64,000 nt of DNA from Sporosarcina sp. (lineage in GTDB: Bacteria; Bacillota; Bacilli; Bacillales_A; Planococcaceae). This document shows, one piece after another, positions 18,073 through 28,054 of this stretch; the stretch's first letter is position 1, and each line of letters starts with the position of its first letter. The position numbers and the translations under genes are program-made. Location: assembly GCA_026169375.1 (NCBI GenBank), contig JAPFCR010000035.1, positions 62,001 to 126,000 of the forward strand, given 5' to 3'. The notes under the pieces are model-generated. The model was given only the letters and a program-made list of their open reading frames with translations. It had not been told where the DNA came from and did no database searches.

Positions 18073-18434
18073 TCTTCTGCCCTTCCATCTTCTTGTTGAC
18101 ATCTTTGTAAAAATGCTTCTGTAACAACAGTGCTTTGACATTTTTTATCAGGATAACGTTTTTGAATGGCATCTACCATTTCCTTGCCTATCCCTTCTCC
18201 TCGAAATGATGGATTCAGCGCTAAATCTTTTACAGTATAGGCATCTTCTTCCATTTCAATGCCTAGTAACCCGATAAAATCTTCCCCATCTCTCCAAAGA
18301 TACAATTGTGAAGATTCTTCAGTTTCGTATTTCTGGATTTTCTCTTGTAATTCTTTCACACTTTGCTCTTTTGGCATGTACGAAAGTAGACCCATGGCAA
18401 TTTTCTCATAAGTCTTTTTGTAACGAATAAGCAT
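18069..18434 (-). CDS. ribT: RibT-like GNAT acetyltransferase
   Basis: A 121-residue GNAT-fold protein with the acetyl-CoA-binding loop region LALNPSFRGEGIGKEMVDAI. Its length and position beside ypuF match B. subtilis RibT, whose acceptor substrate is not firmly known. AAAGGA precedes the ATG. It overlaps the 3' end of ypuF on the opposite strand. Confidence 0.85.
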   Translation of the reverse strand: MLIRYKKTYEKIAMGLLSYMPKEQSVKELQEKIQKYETEESSQLYLWRDGEDFIGLLGIEMEEDAYTVKDLALNPSFRGEGIGKEMVDAIQKRYPDKKCQSTVVTEAFLQRCQQEDGRAED

Positions 18435-18551
18435 TAGTATGGATCCTTTCTTTACAAACTCTTCATATTTTCCTGTACTTGGACCTGATTAAATCAATCT
18501 TTCTCTTATATACAGGTCACATGACATATTTTTTCAACTTGAAGTTTGGTT

Positions 18552-18659
18552 TTATGCGCCCGGGCCAAATGACGGAGCGATAAAATACCAGTAAACGCCA
18601 CCCCATATGACTCCCATAACAAGAATCACAATAAATAGGATTATGTTTCTTTTCTTCAC
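18552..18659 (-). CDS. 35-residue single-pass membrane peptide after lysA
   Basis: A 35-codon frame begins with GTG at 18657-18659 overlapping the lysA stop (GTGTGA) and has AGGAG about five bases upstream. The peptide has a basic start (MKKRN), one hydrophobic segment (IILFIVILVMGVIWGGVYWY) and a short FGPGA tail. The strong ribosome site and lack of other coding signal support it. Its function is unknown; small membrane proteins of this kind are common in sporulation and stress loci. Confidence 0.5.
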   Translation of the reverse strand: MKKRNIILFIVILVMGVIWGGVYWYFIAPSFGPGA

Positions 18660-19984
18660 ACTCTATCTCCTCGCTTAACTGTTTGGAATGGGACATCGAG
18701 TCGCGTGAGGTCTTCATACGTTTCCCGACGAATCGCGAGTTGATGGTCGCCATTCTCAACAAAGACGACTGCAGGTCTTGGCAATCGATTATAATTACTC
18801 GCCATTGAATAACTATACGCGCCTGTACAAAATGTTGCAATAATATCTCCTTGTTCTGGTTCAGCAATCGAGGCTTGTTCAATGAGTTTATCGCCGGATT
18901 CGCAACATTTTCCCGCAAGTGTAACAATCGTATGTTGTGGTTCAGTCATTTTGTTGGCAGTGACTGCTGTATATTCTGCATCGTATAAGGCTGGACGTAT
19001 ATTATCTGACATACCGCCGTCTACTGCAACATATGTACGTGTATTTGGGACTTCTTTCATACTTCCAACTTTGTAAAGTGTCGTTCCTGCATCTCCAACT
19101 AATGAACGTCCTGGTTCTATCCAAATTTCTGGCATTGGATACTGGTATTCTCGCGTCATAGATAAGACAACCCTCGCCATCTCCTCCACATACTTTTCTG
19201 GCGCTAGCGGAGTATCTTCTTCTGTATAACGAATGCCAAAACCGCCACCTAAGTTTAATACCGGGCAAATAAAATCATATTGCTCGCGCCAAGCAATCAT
19301 TTTTTCCATGAGTGCTTCTGCGGCGTAGCGAAATGCTGTCGTTTCAAAAATTTGTGAGCCAATATGACAATGCATCCCTAATACTTTCACGTACGGATCG
19401 TTATGTAACTGATAAAAAGCATCATCTGTTTGACCATTTTTTAAATCAAAGCCAAACTTAGAATCTTCTTGTCCTGTCGTAATATAATCATGAGTAGAAG
19501 CTTCAACACCAGGTGTTACACGAATTAATACATTCATCTCTTGCTTTCGTTCATATGCAATTTGCTGAATTAAATCGATTTCTAGAAAATTATCAATCAC
19601 AATACAACCAATTTCTTCGGAAAATGCATAGGTTAATTCCTCGAAACTTTTATTGTTCCCGTGAAAATGAATGCGTTCACGCGGAAAGCCTGCTTGCACT
19701 GCTGTATAAAGTTCTCCGCCAGAAACAACATCAAGCGATAACCCTTCCTCTTTTGCAACTTCATAAATCGCAATCGAAGAAAATGCTTTACTCGCATATG
19801 CAACCTCGGCTTGAATCCCTTCGGCTTGAAACGTTTCTTTAAATGCCCTCGCACGTTTCCTAAACAACTCAATATCATAAACAATAAGCGGAGTTTGATA
19901 CGTATTTACAAGTTCAATACTATCAACTCCGCCAATCACTAAATGCCCTTTTTCATTGACTGACTGCGTTCCATAAAGATGCAT
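18656..19984 (-). CDS. lysA: Diaminopimelate decarboxylase LysA
   Basis: A 442-residue PLP-dependent fold-III decarboxylase converting meso-diaminopimelate to L-lysine. PLP lysine is in YASKAFSS; other signatures are HCHIGSQIFE, GGGFGIRY, EPGRSLVGD and CESGDKL. The ATG at 19982-19984 is preceded by GGGGGAG; longer frames upstream lack a site. It lies downstream of spoVAF, as in B. subtilis. No lysine riboswitch is visible upstream. Confidence 0.96.
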   Translation of the reverse strand: MHLYGTQSVNEKGHLVIGGVDSIELVNTYQTPLIVYDIELFRKRARAFKETFQAEGIQAEVAYASKAFSSIAIYEVAKEEGLSLDVVSGGELYTAVQAGFPRERIHFHGNNKSFEELTYAFSEEIGCIVIDNFLEIDLIQQIAYERKQEMNVLIRVTPGVEASTHDYITTGQEDSKFGFDLKNGQTDDAFYQLHNDPYVKVLGMHCHIGSQIFETTAFRYAAEALMEKMIAWREQYDFICPVLNLGGGFGIRYTEEDTPLAPEKYVEEMARVVLSMTREYQYPMPEIWIEPGRSLVGDAGTTLYKVGSMKEVPNTRTYVAVDGGMSDNIRPALYDAEYTAVTANKMTEPQHTIVTLAGKCCESGDKLIEQASIAEPEQGDIIATFCTGAYSYSMASNYNRLPRPAVVFVENGDHQLAIRRETYEDLTRLDVPFQTVKRGDRV

Positions 19985-20082
19985 AAAAGCTCCCCCTCTT
20001 TTCGATTTCTTGCAACAGCACATACATTCAAAACTTAAAGTTGTTTAAATTTTATCACAAACGAGGGAGAACATGCAAAATT

Positions 20083-21525
20083 CTATTTTAAACGATTACG
20101 ATTTGGTGCATGTGTAATAAACGGACGTGGTGCATCCCTGGTCATTGGGAATCGAATCAACATACGTAACATCGCAGCCGGGAAAAATGGAACAGCCGGC
20201 CATAAATAAGGTACATTCATCGGTTTCAATGTACATAAATAGTAAAAAAGAACTGCAAGTGCTAAGAAAAATCCAGGTGCACCTAAAAGTGCCGTTGCAA
20301 AGAGAATACCAACTCGAAACACTTTTGTTGTAATACTTAATTCATAAGATGGAATTGCGAACGTGAAAATTGCGGTAACGGCCACATACAATACAACTTC
20401 AGGTGTAAATAAACCTACCTGAATCGCAATGTCTCCAATGACAATTGCCGCCACCAAACCCATCGCTGTGGATAACGGGGTCGGTGTATGAATTGCAGCC
20501 ATCCGGAGCACTTCTATCCCTATATCTGCCATCAGCAGTTGGATAAAAAGTGGAATTTCCCCAATATCTTTTGGACCAATATAACTTAAAAAGTCTGGTA
20601 AGTACTGTTGTTCGGTCGCCATTAAATACCAAAAAGGAAGAAGGACTAAGCTAAGTGCCGCACCTAACAATCGAGTCAATCGCACAAACGTCCCGATCAG
20701 TGGTGCTTGCCTATACTCTTCCGCATGTTGCAAATGCCCAAAGATTGTAATCGGTACGAGTATAACAGACGGCGAAGTATCGACCATAATCGCAATATGC
20801 CCTTCTAACAAATGTGCTGCACAGATATCGGGTCGCTCGGTATACCGAACAAATGGCATTGGATGGAATCTTTGTTTAAACAAAAATTCTTCTAATGATT
20901 TATCCGTCATCGTTAACCCGTCATGCACAACTTCTTCAAGTCGTTTTCGAAGATAGTCCAAATGCTCTTCACTTGCCGCCCCTTGAATATAAGAAATAGC
21001 TACATCTGTCTTTCCGTTAACCGTCGTTTGATGCACTTCAAACCGTAAATCCTCCGTCCGCAACCGTCTACGAACAAGCGCCGTATTTTGAATTAATGAT
21101 TCCGTAAATCCGTCCCTAGATCCTCGCACTACCTTCTCTATATCGGGCTCTTCAGGTTGTCTTCCAGGATATTCACGCATATCAACTGTAAAAGCATACC
21201 CGCTTTTCGTAACAAATGCTGGTTGCCCTGTTAAAATCGTCGTCAGCATTTCATCGCGGTCTTGTTGCTCCGTGACAGACTGGAAAGGGAAATACGATAA
21301 AAACCGTTCACTCTCTCCCAAGCCTTCCGCCACTTCATTCCATTGCATCCGTGTTAATAGTGTCAATAAACTTTGATCATCGACTAATCCATTGATATAG
21401 AGAAGTAGAGCGGGCGTATCCCATAAATGAATGACCCGCGCTTCTGCATCAAATGTTTTATCTTTTCCAAAGCATTTATGAAACCAAGCTTCTCCTTCTT
21501 CCATCGACTCGAACAATTTTTCCAT
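20083..21525 (-). CDS. spoVAF: Stage V sporulation protein AF
   Basis: A 480-residue GerA-family membrane protein: N-terminal soluble domain with the GerA-type element DMREYPGRQPEEPDIEKVVR, then about five membrane segments between residues 245 and 450. SpoVAF resembles GerXA subunits and modulates germination; it is not a DPA channel subunit itself. It starts three bases after the sigF stop and precedes lysA. The spoVAA-AE genes normally lying between sigF and spoVAF are absent. Confidence 0.9.
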   Translation of the reverse strand: MEKLFESMEEGEAWFHKCFGKDKTFDAEARVIHLWDTPALLLYINGLVDDQSLLTLLTRMQWNEVAEGLGESERFLSYFPFQSVTEQQDRDEMLTTILTGQPAFVTKSGYAFTVDMREYPGRQPEEPDIEKVVRGSRDGFTESLIQNTALVRRRLRTEDLRFEVHQTTVNGKTDVAISYIQGAASEEHLDYLRKRLEEVVHDGLTMTDKSLEEFLFKQRFHPMPFVRYTERPDICAAHLLEGHIAIMVDTSPSVILVPITIFGHLQHAEEYRQAPLIGTFVRLTRLLGAALSLVLLPFWYLMATEQQYLPDFLSYIGPKDIGEIPLFIQLLMADIGIEVLRMAAIHTPTPLSTAMGLVAAIVIGDIAIQVGLFTPEVVLYVAVTAIFTFAIPSYELSITTKVFRVGILFATALLGAPGFFLALAVLFYYLCTLKPMNVPYLWPAVPFFPAAMLRMLIRFPMTRDAPRPFITHAPNRNRLK

Positions 21526-21528
21526 AAG

Positions 21529-22317
21529 CTAGTTCGTCCTCACTTTTTTTATACTCTCCTCTATATTTTCCCCCATCCATTTCTTTAACTGTGTCAATAT
21601 CTTTTTCTCTAGTCTTGACACTTGTACTTGTGAAATCCCAATTCTTTTTGCAATATCACTTTGCGTATAATCTAAATAATAGCGCATATAAATAATTGTC
21701 TGATCTCGCTTATTTAGTTTCGTGATCACATCTCGAAGTGGAATATGGTTAAACACCTTCTCAGAACGATCGTCTCTTAGTTGATCCATGAGCGTTAAAC
21801 TATCGCCTTCACTTTCATATAATTGTTCATGCAGTGAAGCAGGATCGCGCAGCGCATCTGAAGATAAAATGACATCTTCTATCTTCACATCTAATATTTC
21901 AGCAACCTCTGATAATGTAGGTGTTTGGCCATTTTCCTTTATATAATGATCTGTTGCATGACGAATCTTAAAACTTAACTCGCGAATAGATCGACTCACT
22001 TTCACCATGCCATCGTCTCGTAAAAAACGTTGAATTTCCCCAACAATCATTGGCACTGCATAAGTGGAAAACTTCACATTATACGAAAGGTCAAACTTAT
22101 CAATCGACTTCATTAATCCGATACAACCAATTTGAAATAAATCTTCCGGATCCGCACCGCGAGAAGTAAACCGCTGAACGATCGACCATACAAGGCGCGT
22201 ATTGCCTTCTACCATCATTTTTCGCGCTTCTTGATCGCCTGCTTGTGATTCTTTGATTAATTCCCTCATCTTTTCCTGCGACAATAAAGCATGCTTTTTT
22301 TCAACGGATGCGTCCAT
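21529..22317 (-). CDS. sigF: Forespore sigma factor SigF
   Basis: A 262-residue sigma-70 family factor. Region 2 includes LVWSIVQRFTSRGADPEDLF and KFDLSYNVKFSTYAVPMIVG; region 3 and region 4 follow (DYTQSDIAKRIGISQVQVSR). SigF is the first forespore-specific sigma factor, held by SpoIIAB and released by SpoIIAA. It is the third gene of spoIIAA-spoIIAB-sigF; only three bases separate it from spoIIAB. Confidence 0.97.
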   Translation of the reverse strand: MDASVEKKHALLSQEKMRELIKESQAGDQEARKMMVEGNTRLVWSIVQRFTSRGADPEDLFQIGCIGLMKSIDKFDLSYNVKFSTYAVPMIVGEIQRFLRDDGMVKVSRSIRELSFKIRHATDHYIKENGQTPTLSEVAEILDVKIEDVILSSDALRDPASLHEQLYESEGDSLTLMDQLRDDRSEKVFNHIPLRDVITKLNKRDQTIIYMRYYLDYTQSDIAKRIGISQVQVSRLEKKILTQLKKWMGENIEESIKKVRTN

Positions 22318-22320
22318 AAG

Positions 22321-22767
22321 TCACCCCATTCTGCTCGTTTCCGTTACCGGAGAAAATCGTTTTTCAAATTTGACAACTGTACCCGAGCCGATTGTTGATT
22401 GAACAGATAAATGATCAGAAAAACTTTCCATAATTGTAAAGCCCATTCCCGAACGTTCCATATGTGGAAGCGTTGTGTACATTGGCTCCATCGCCTGTTC
22501 AATATTTTGAATGCCTGCCCCTTCGTCACGCACAGTCATCATTACTTTTTCATCATCCATCGTTGCATGGAGTGTTACGAGGCTTTTCCCGTCGCAATTG
22601 TAGCCATGAATAATTGCATTCGTTACCGCTTCTGAAACAATCGTTTTAAATTCTGATATTTCTTCGATTGTTGGATCGAGCGGCGTAATAAAACAAGTCA
22701 TCGCCATTCTTGCCAACGCTTCGTTCTCTTCAATTGCAACAAATGATAAAGTCATCTCATTTTTCAT
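22321..22767 (-). CDS. spoIIAB: Anti-sigma F factor and serine kinase SpoIIAB
   Basis: A 148-residue GHKL-fold kinase: N box EAVTNAIIHGYN, G1 box VRDEGAGIQN and G2 region ERSGMGFTIM. It binds SigF and phosphorylates SpoIIAA with ATP. The start lies inside the end of spoIIAA (11-bp overlap), consistent with translational coupling and fixed stoichiometry. Confidence 0.97.
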   Translation of the reverse strand: MKNEMTLSFVAIEENEALARMAMTCFITPLDPTIEEISEFKTIVSEAVTNAIIHGYNCDGKSLVTLHATMDDEKVMMTVRDEGAGIQNIEQAMEPMYTTLPHMERSGMGFTIMESFSDHLSVQSTIGSGTVVKFEKRFSPVTETSRMG

Positions 22768-23113
22768 AGAGAACCCCTCCCATTTCCCTCATCACATCTT
22801 CGACCGTACAATGCCTGACATTCTTTTCGAGTCCCGAAAAACTAAAAATCTTTTCCATCGTGACAGATGGATTTAAAATAAATGTTTCGCCTCCAAATGG
22901 CGCCAGGTCTCGCATTCTGCCAAGTATTAAACCAATCCCCGAACTATCCATAAACCCTAAATTCTTTAAATCCCATATAACCGCACGCACTTGCCCTGAA
23001 AAAATAGCAGAAGATAATTGCGTTCGAATTCCGTTCGCCTCGTGATTATCCAATTCCCCGTATAAAGTAACAATTAATAATCCGCTGTCTGTCATCTCAA
23101 TATTCGCCATCAA
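22757..23113 (-). CDS. spoIIAA: Anti-sigma F factor antagonist SpoIIAA
   Basis: A 118-residue STAS-domain protein with the phosphorylation site in NLGFMDSSGIGLILG (Ser57/Ser58). When dephosphorylated by SpoIIE it displaces SigF from SpoIIAB. GGAGGAGG precedes the two ATGs. The 23114-23391 upstream gap contains no gene; I could not fit a convincing sigma-H promoter there, although the operon should be sigma-H dependent. The dacF gene usually found upstream is absent. Confidence 0.96.
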   Translation of the reverse strand: MMANIEMTDSGLLIVTLYGELDNHEANGIRTQLSSAIFSGQVRAVIWDLKNLGFMDSSGIGLILGRMRDLAPFGGETFILNPSVTMEKIFSFSGLEKNVRHCTVEDVMREMGGVLYEK

Positions 23114-23391
23114 AACCCCTCCTCCAGACCACTCTTTCTATATCGCTTTTTCAGAACCTTTTTAGTTGACAAAACTAGTGGATAAACGAAGAAACTTCTT
23201 AACATTCGACAAAATTTACTCCTCTTATGAAGCATGACCATCTTTCGTTTAATTTACACATAGGATTTAAAAGGATTCTATTTTACAATTCTCTTACACC
23301 TAAGAAAAACACTTTAACATTCGTACTTTCCACGGAAAATCATAATTGTGAAATTGATATAAATGAGTAGTTTGAAAGTTTTTAGCCAATC

Positions 23392-23431
23392 AAAAAAACC
23401 CTTCACACTCAACTTCGTGTGAAGGGATTTT
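23392..23431 (-). terminator. Terminator after pdp
   Basis: On the minus strand AATCCCTTCACAC, loop, GTGTGAAGGG and a T7 run. It separates the deoB-pdp unit from the spoIIA operon. Confidence 0.9.
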
Positions 23432-23438
23432 AAACGTA

Positions 23439-24746
23439 TTATTTTGTAATGACATCACCAATTAACGCTGGTGGGGACACTTTTTCTTTTTCAATATGAA
23501 TATGTTCTAATAATAATGCCGTTGATTGGGAGACGTCTTCAGCATTTGCATGAATCGTCGCAAATGTTTCGCCTTTTTCTACGTAATCGCCGACTTTTTT
23601 ATCAAGCATAATCCCTACTGCCAGATCAATTTCATCTTCTTTTGTCGCACGACCTGCACCGAGTAACATCGCTGCAATGCCGATATCATCAGCTTCCATT
23701 TTTGTAATATACCCTGATTTTTCTGCTGCAACAGGAATTTGATACTGCGCTTGTGGAAGTAATGATAAATCTTCAATCACCGCACGATTGCCACCTTGTG
23801 CTTCGATTAAATCACCAAATAATGAAAGCGCTTGACCGTTTTCAATGACTTCTTTTAATAGCTCCCTTGCTTCTTCTAGTGTATCTGCCTTGCCACCAAC
23901 AACGACCATTTGACTACCGAGTGTTAAACAAAGCTCTGTTAAATCTTCTGGTCCTTCACCTTTTAATGTTTCAATTGCTTCTTTCACTTCTAATGCATTT
24001 CCTATCGCATTTCCGAGCGGCTGACTCATATCAGAAATAATCGCCATTGTATTTCGTCCGACTTGTTCGCCAATCGCCACCATTGACTCTGCTAATGCTT
24101 TTGACGCTTCCATCGTTTTCATAAATGCACCGTCACCTGACTTCACATCTAAAACTATTGCATCTGCACCCGCAGCAATTTTCTTACTCATAATCGAACT
24201 TGCGATTAAAGGAATGCTATCAACTGTTGCTGTTACATCGCGTAGCGCGTAAATTTTCTGGTCAGCTGGTGTTAAATTGCCACTTTGGCCGATGACCGCT
24301 AACTTTAAATCATTCACTTGCTTTACAAATTCATCTTTTGATAATTCAATATGAAAACCGTCAAGTGCTTCTAATTTATCGAGCGTGCCACCTGTATGAC
24401 CAAGTCCACGACCACTCATTTTCGCAACAGGAACACCACATGCCGCCACAAGTGGAACAAGAATTAACGTTGTCGTATCGCCAACACCGCCTGTTGAGTG
24501 CTTATCAACTTTACTCCCTTTAATTGCTGACAAATCAATCTGTTCACCTGATTCAACCATCGCCATCGTTAAATGCGCTTGCTCTTCAGGTTCCATCCCT
24601 TTGAAATAAACAGCCATTAAAAATGCACTTGCTTGATAATCTGGAATTGTACCATTCGTATACCCTTCAACAAAAAGCTCAATTTCTTCTTTCGTTAACA
24701 AGCCACCATTACGTTTTTTCTCAATCACATCTACCATACGTGTCAT
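23439..24746 (-). CDS. pdp: Pyrimidine-nucleoside phosphorylase
   Basis: A 435-residue enzyme cleaving uridine, thymidine and deoxyuridine with phosphate. The phosphate/substrate loop [13 protein letters not shown] near residue 82 and [19 protein letters not shown] identify the thymidine/pyrimidine-nucleoside phosphorylase family; the C-terminal domain is complete. It follows deoB by three bases, making a nucleoside salvage unit that releases and isomerises (deoxy)ribose phosphates. Confidence 0.96.
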   Translation of the reverse strand: MTRMVDVIEKKRNGGLLTKEEIELFVEGYTNGTIPDYQASAFLMAVYFKGMEPEEQAHLTMAMVESGEQIDLSAIKGSKVDKHSTGGVGDTTTLILVPLVAACGVPVAKMSGRGLGHTGGTLDKLEALDGFHIELSKDEFVKQVNDLKLAVIGQSGNLTPADQKIYALRDVTATVDSIPLIASSIMSKKIAAGADAIVLDVKSGDGAFMKTMEASKALAESMVAIGEQVGRNTMAIISDMSQPLGNAIGNALEVKEAIETLKGEGPEDLTELCLTLGSQMVVVGGKADTLEEARELLKEVIENGQALSLFGDLIEAQGGNRAVIEDLSLLPQAQYQIPVAAEKSGYITKMEADDIGIAAMLLGAGRATKEDEIDLAVGIMLDKKVGDYVEKGETFATIHANAEDVSQSTALLLEHIHIEKEKVSPPALIGDVITK

Positions 24747-24749
24747 AAT

Positions 24750-25946
24750 TCACTTCACCTTTTCTTCTAATAAATTAAAAAAACTTTCTCCGAATTGAGG
24801 TTTCTTCACATTAAAATTATGCGCAATTGTTGCTCCAACATCTGCAAACGTTTCATTGACCGGCATACTTCCACCTGATGTAAAGGACGGTGAATAAACG
24901 AGCAGTGGTACATATTCTCGTGTATGATCTGTTCCTGGATGGACGGGATCATTTCCGTGGTCTGCTGTAATGATTAATAAATCGTCTTCTTTTAATGCGC
25001 CTAAGATTTCATGTAAACGAACATCGAATTCTTCCAGCGCTGTCCCGTAGCCAATTGGATCACGGCGGTGGCCATATAACGCGTCAAAATCAACAAGATT
25101 TATGAAGCTGAGTCCATGAAAGTCCTGCTTCATCACATTAAGTAACTTGTCGACACCATCCATATTCCCTGTCGTTCGAACAGACTCTGTAATGCCTTCG
25201 CCGTTATAAATGTCTGAGATTTTACCGATTGCAATAACGTCATAATTTGCATCTTGAAGTTCATTCATCACTGTACGTTCAAAAGGTTTTAACGCATAGT
25301 CATGACGATTCGTTGTTCTTGTAAAATTGCCCGGCGTTCCAATAAATGGTCTAGCGATAATACGACCAACGAGATATTCAGGTGCTAATGTCAGTTCACG
25401 TGCAATCTCACAAATCCGATACTGTTCTTCAATTGGAATAATCTCTTCATGCGCTGCGATTTGAAGCACTGGGTCTGCAGATGTATAAACGATTAATGCA
25501 CCTGTTTCCATATGCTCCTCGCCTAGTTCATCGATAATTGCCGTTCCACTTGCTGGCTTATTCCCAATTACTTTTCGTCCTGTACGTTTTTCTAATTCAG
25601 AAATTAACGCTTCAGGGAAACCATTTGGATACACTTTAAATGGTTGATCGATATTGAGTCCCATCAACTCCCAGTGACCCGTCATCGTATCTTTTCCAAC
25701 AGAAGCCTCTTCCATTTTTCCGTATAGGGTAAGGGGCGCATCCGCTTTTTGGACCCCTTCAATTTCTCGAATATTTGAAAGGCCTAATTTTGCCATATTG
25801 GGCATGTGTAATCCTTGCATTTCTTGTGCAATATGTCCTAATGTATCAGCACCTTCATCACCAAATAAATGTGCATCTGGTGCCTCTCCTATCCCAACTG
25901 AATCCAATACAACGAGATGGACTCTTTTAAATGTTTCATTCTTCAT
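24750..25946 (-). CDS. deoB: Phosphopentomutase DeoB
   Basis: A 398-residue alkaline-phosphatase superfamily enzyme interconverting (deoxy)ribose 1- and 5-phosphate with Mn2+. Metal residues are visible in [13 protein letters not shown] and [19 protein letters not shown]; the phosphothreonine is Thr87 in [15 protein letters not shown] precedes the ATG. It is co-transcribed with pdp and probably xerD (17 bp apart). Confidence 0.96.
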   Translation of the reverse strand: MKNETFKRVHLVVLDSVGIGEAPDAHLFGDEGADTLGHIAQEMQGLHMPNMAKLGLSNIREIEGVQKADAPLTLYGKMEEASVGKDTMTGHWELMGLNIDQPFKVYPNGFPEALISELEKRTGRKVIGNKPASGTAIIDELGEEHMETGALIVYTSADPVLQIAAHEEIIPIEEQYRICEIARELTLAPEYLVGRIIARPFIGTPGNFTRTTNRHDYALKPFERTVMNELQDANYDVIAIGKISDIYNGEGITESVRTTGNMDGVDKLLNVMKQDFHGLSFINLVDFDALYGHRRDPIGYGTALEEFDVRLHEILGALKEDDLLIITADHGNDPVHPGTDHTREYVPLLVYSPSFTSGGSMPVNETFADVGATIAHNFNVKKPQFGESFFNLLEEKVK

Positions 25947-25963
25947 GTGATAACCTCCTAAAA

Positions 25964-26866
25964 TTAAGCACGCGGGTGGAACTTCGTATACACTTCTTTC
26001 AATCGTGAACGACTGACATGTGTATAAATTTGTGTTGTTGAAATATCAGCATGCCCAAGCATTTCTTGAACAGCCCTTAAATCTGCACCATTTTCAATTA
26101 AATGCGTCGCGAATGAATGACGTAAAATATGTGGTGTTAATTCTTTTTTCAAATTTGCTTCTAACGCATATTTTTTAAGAATTTTCCAACAACCTTGACG
26201 CGTTAATCGCCCCCCACGCATATTGACGAACAAAGCATCGACGGGGGTTCCCACTTTTTGAATAAATTTCCGTCGTGCTTCATTAATATATTCTGTACAC
26301 CCATCAATGGCTTTCTGACCTAGCGGAACAATTCTCTCTTTTCCACCCTTACCAAACACCCGAACAAACCCCATCGTCAAATGAACGTCTTCCATATTAA
26401 GATCAACTAATTCACTCACACGCATACCTGTTCCATATAAAATTTCAAGCAAAGCATAATCTCTTTTCCCTTGCAATTTGGAACGATCAGGTGCAGCAAT
26501 TAAATGATCCACTTCAACCATCGATAAAACATCCGGTAATTTTTGTTCAACTTTCGGCATTTCTAAATGGACTGTTGGATCTCCTGATGCAACCTTTTCA
26601 CGTAGTAAAAATTGATGAAACGAACGAATGGAAGAAATATATCGTGAAATCGTTCGTGTTGACTTGCCAATATCTTTTGTTTCTTGTAAATAATTCAGTA
26701 TTTCATTTCGTGTAATCTCATCAACATGTGCAATTTTTTTCGTTACTAAAAAATCAATATACGCCGTTAAATCTCGTTCATAGGAAGTAATTGTATTTGC
26801 CGCTAACTGCCGCTCTACTTGTAAAAAGTGTAAATAATCTGCTAGCCCTAATCTAACTTCCTTCAC
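25964..26866 (-). CDS. xerD: Site-specific tyrosine recombinase XerD
   Basis: A 300-residue chromosome-dimer resolvase subunit. The N-terminal SAM-like DNA-binding domain is followed by the catalytic domain with Arg in [12 protein letters not shown], the [11 protein letters not shown] box, [14 protein letters not shown] and the nucleophilic Tyr in IYTH. I chose the GTG at 26864-26866, eight bases after a GGGGGG site, instead of the upstream ATG. The neighbourhood fur-xerD-deoB-pdp is as in B. subtilis. Confidence 0.95.
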   Translation of the reverse strand: MKEVRLGLADYLHFLQVERQLAANTITSYERDLTAYIDFLVTKKIAHVDEITRNEILNYLQETKDIGKSTRTISRYISSIRSFHQFLLREKVASGDPTVHLEMPKVEQKLPDVLSMVEVDHLIAAPDRSKLQGKRDYALLEILYGTGMRVSELVDLNMEDVHLTMGFVRVFGKGGKERIVPLGQKAIDGCTEYINEARRKFIQKVGTPVDALFVNMRGGRLTRQGCWKILKKYALEANLKKELTPHILRHSFATHLIENGADLRAVQEMLGHADISTTQIYTHVSRSRLKEVYTKFHPRA

Positions 26867-26913
26867 AGATTTCCCCCCCTGAAAATTTTCAACCATTTAT
26901 CTACTCAAATAGC

Positions 26914-26938
26914 AAAAGGGATAGCATGTAGCCATCCC
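26914..26938 (-). terminator. Hairpin after fur
   Basis: On the minus strand GGGATGG, seven-base loop, CTATCCC, then TTTT. Seven base pairs including one G-U; probable terminator between fur and xerD. Confidence 0.5.
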
Positions 26939-26953
26939 CCTCCGTTTTCACAA

Positions 26954-27403
26954 TCAGTTTTCTTCTTTTGATTTACAGTCTTTACAAATTCCGTGAAATG
27001 TGAGCCAATGGTCTTTAATAGTGAATTTCCATCTGCTTTCTACGATTCTTTCCACATCACCGAGGAGATCTTCTTGCACTTCTTCTACCTTCCCACATTC
27101 AATACAAATAAGGTGATGATGGAAATGATCGGCTCCTTCTTTTCGAAGGTCAAAGCGAGCGACCCCATCTCCGAAATTTATTTTATCGACAATCTTTAAT
27201 TCTGTTAATAATTCTAACGTTCGATAGACAGTTGCTAGACCGATGTCTGGTGATTTATCTTTCACAAGTAAAAAGACATCTTCTGCACTTAAGTGGTCCG
27301 CCTCGTGCTCAAGGAGGACCAAAACCGTTGCTTCACGTTGCGGCGTCAATTTATAGCTGGCCGCGTGCAGCTGTTTCTTTATTCGATCGATTCGGCTTTT
27401 CAT
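26954..27403 (-). CDS. fur: Ferric uptake regulator Fur
   Basis: A 149-residue Fur-family repressor: winged helix with LTPQREATVLVLLEHE and IGLATVYRTLELLTE, then metal-binding region DHFHHHLICIECGKVEEV and a second Cys pair near the end (CKDC), typical of structural zinc. Its position next to xerD identifies it as Fur rather than PerR or Zur. GAGGGGGG precedes the ATG. Confidence 0.93.
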   Translation of the reverse strand: MKSRIDRIKKQLHAASYKLTPQREATVLVLLEHEADHLSAEDVFLLVKDKSPDIGLATVYRTLELLTELKIVDKINFGDGVARFDLRKEGADHFHHHLICIECGKVEEVQEDLLGDVERIVESRWKFTIKDHWLTFHGICKDCKSKEEN

Positions 27404-27429
27404 TTAGACGCCCCCCTCAAACTGAGTAC

Positions 27430-27459
27430 ATTATACCAAATAAGCTTTATAGAAAACAA
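27430..27459 (-). promoter_or_regulatory. Sigma-A promoter of fur
   Basis: On the minus strand TTGTTT (27454-27459), 18-bp spacer, TATAAT (27430-27435), about 30 bp before the fur ribosome site. Confidence 0.65.
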
Positions 27460-27484
27460 CTGAAAGGAAACTTGTCCATGTTTT

Positions 27485-28009
27485 TCAATGAATCAATAAA
27501 AAGAATAAGAGATTTTCTACAATTAATAAAATGACGACAAAAACAATGAGTACGACTAACGCTCGGTCATTTCGTTCAGCTTTCCCAACTGTTTTCATAA
27601 AAAACGGCGGAGTGACAATTGAAGCAAAAAGTAAAAAGGAAAAACAAATAAGCAATTGGAATGGAAACCACCAAATCGCATATTCATACATTTTTAATCC
27701 TTGTGCGAGTAAATAAGCGGATGACACGCCAAATAGCACGCATTTTACGGCTGCGATCAAAAGAGGTAAAAAGCGGCTATATGTAAAACGAGAACAAAAA
27801 ATGATGAGCACTAAGAAAAGAATTGGCGTAACCACTGGGAAAAACCAATTCGCTTCATGCCCTTTCACAACCCTTGCGTCGAGTACCATAAAAATTCTTT
27901 CAACCGACTCAACAGAAAGTTCTCGAAATAATAACGTCCCCCCTAAATAACTCACCGCTAACATGATAAACAAATAAGGTAATGTTAGAGAACGAGTCAT
28001 TGACTGCAC
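27485..28009 (-). CDS. spoIIM: SpoIIM-like integral membrane protein
   Basis: A 174-residue protein with about five membrane segments. It occupies the spoIIM slot between nudF and fur. The second half (AAVKCVLFGVSSAYLLAQG ... WWFPFQLLICFSFLLFAS) resembles the SpoIIM segment with PQNLLIVP, but the match is diverged. SpoIIM works with SpoIID and SpoIIP in peptidoglycan remodelling during engulfment. Alternative: an unrelated membrane protein in the same slot. Confidence 0.6.
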   Translation of the reverse strand: MQSMTRSLTLPYLFIMLAVSYLGGTLLFRELSVESVERIFMVLDARVVKGHEANWFFPVVTPILFLVLIIFCSRFTYSRFLPLLIAAVKCVLFGVSSAYLLAQGLKMYEYAIWWFPFQLLICFSFLLFASIVTPPFFMKTVGKAERNDRALVVLIVFVVILLIVENLLFFLLIH

Positions 28010-28054
28010 CTCCTTCTATACATACAGTCTATGCTCGTCCTCGGTAAAATATAT

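Noticed and set aside
19513-19842. 109-codon plus-strand frame inside lysA
   Set aside because: Shadow of the strongly supported lysA gene; product has no recognisable features.
19985-20082. Lysine riboswitch upstream of lysA
   Set aside because: The gap is under 100 bp and holds no L-box conserved segments.
23114-23391. Sigma-H promoter for spoIIA
   Set aside because: AGGAGTAAA and CGAATG are present on the minus strand but are only 12 bases apart, too close for the sigma-H spacing; no better pair was found by eye.
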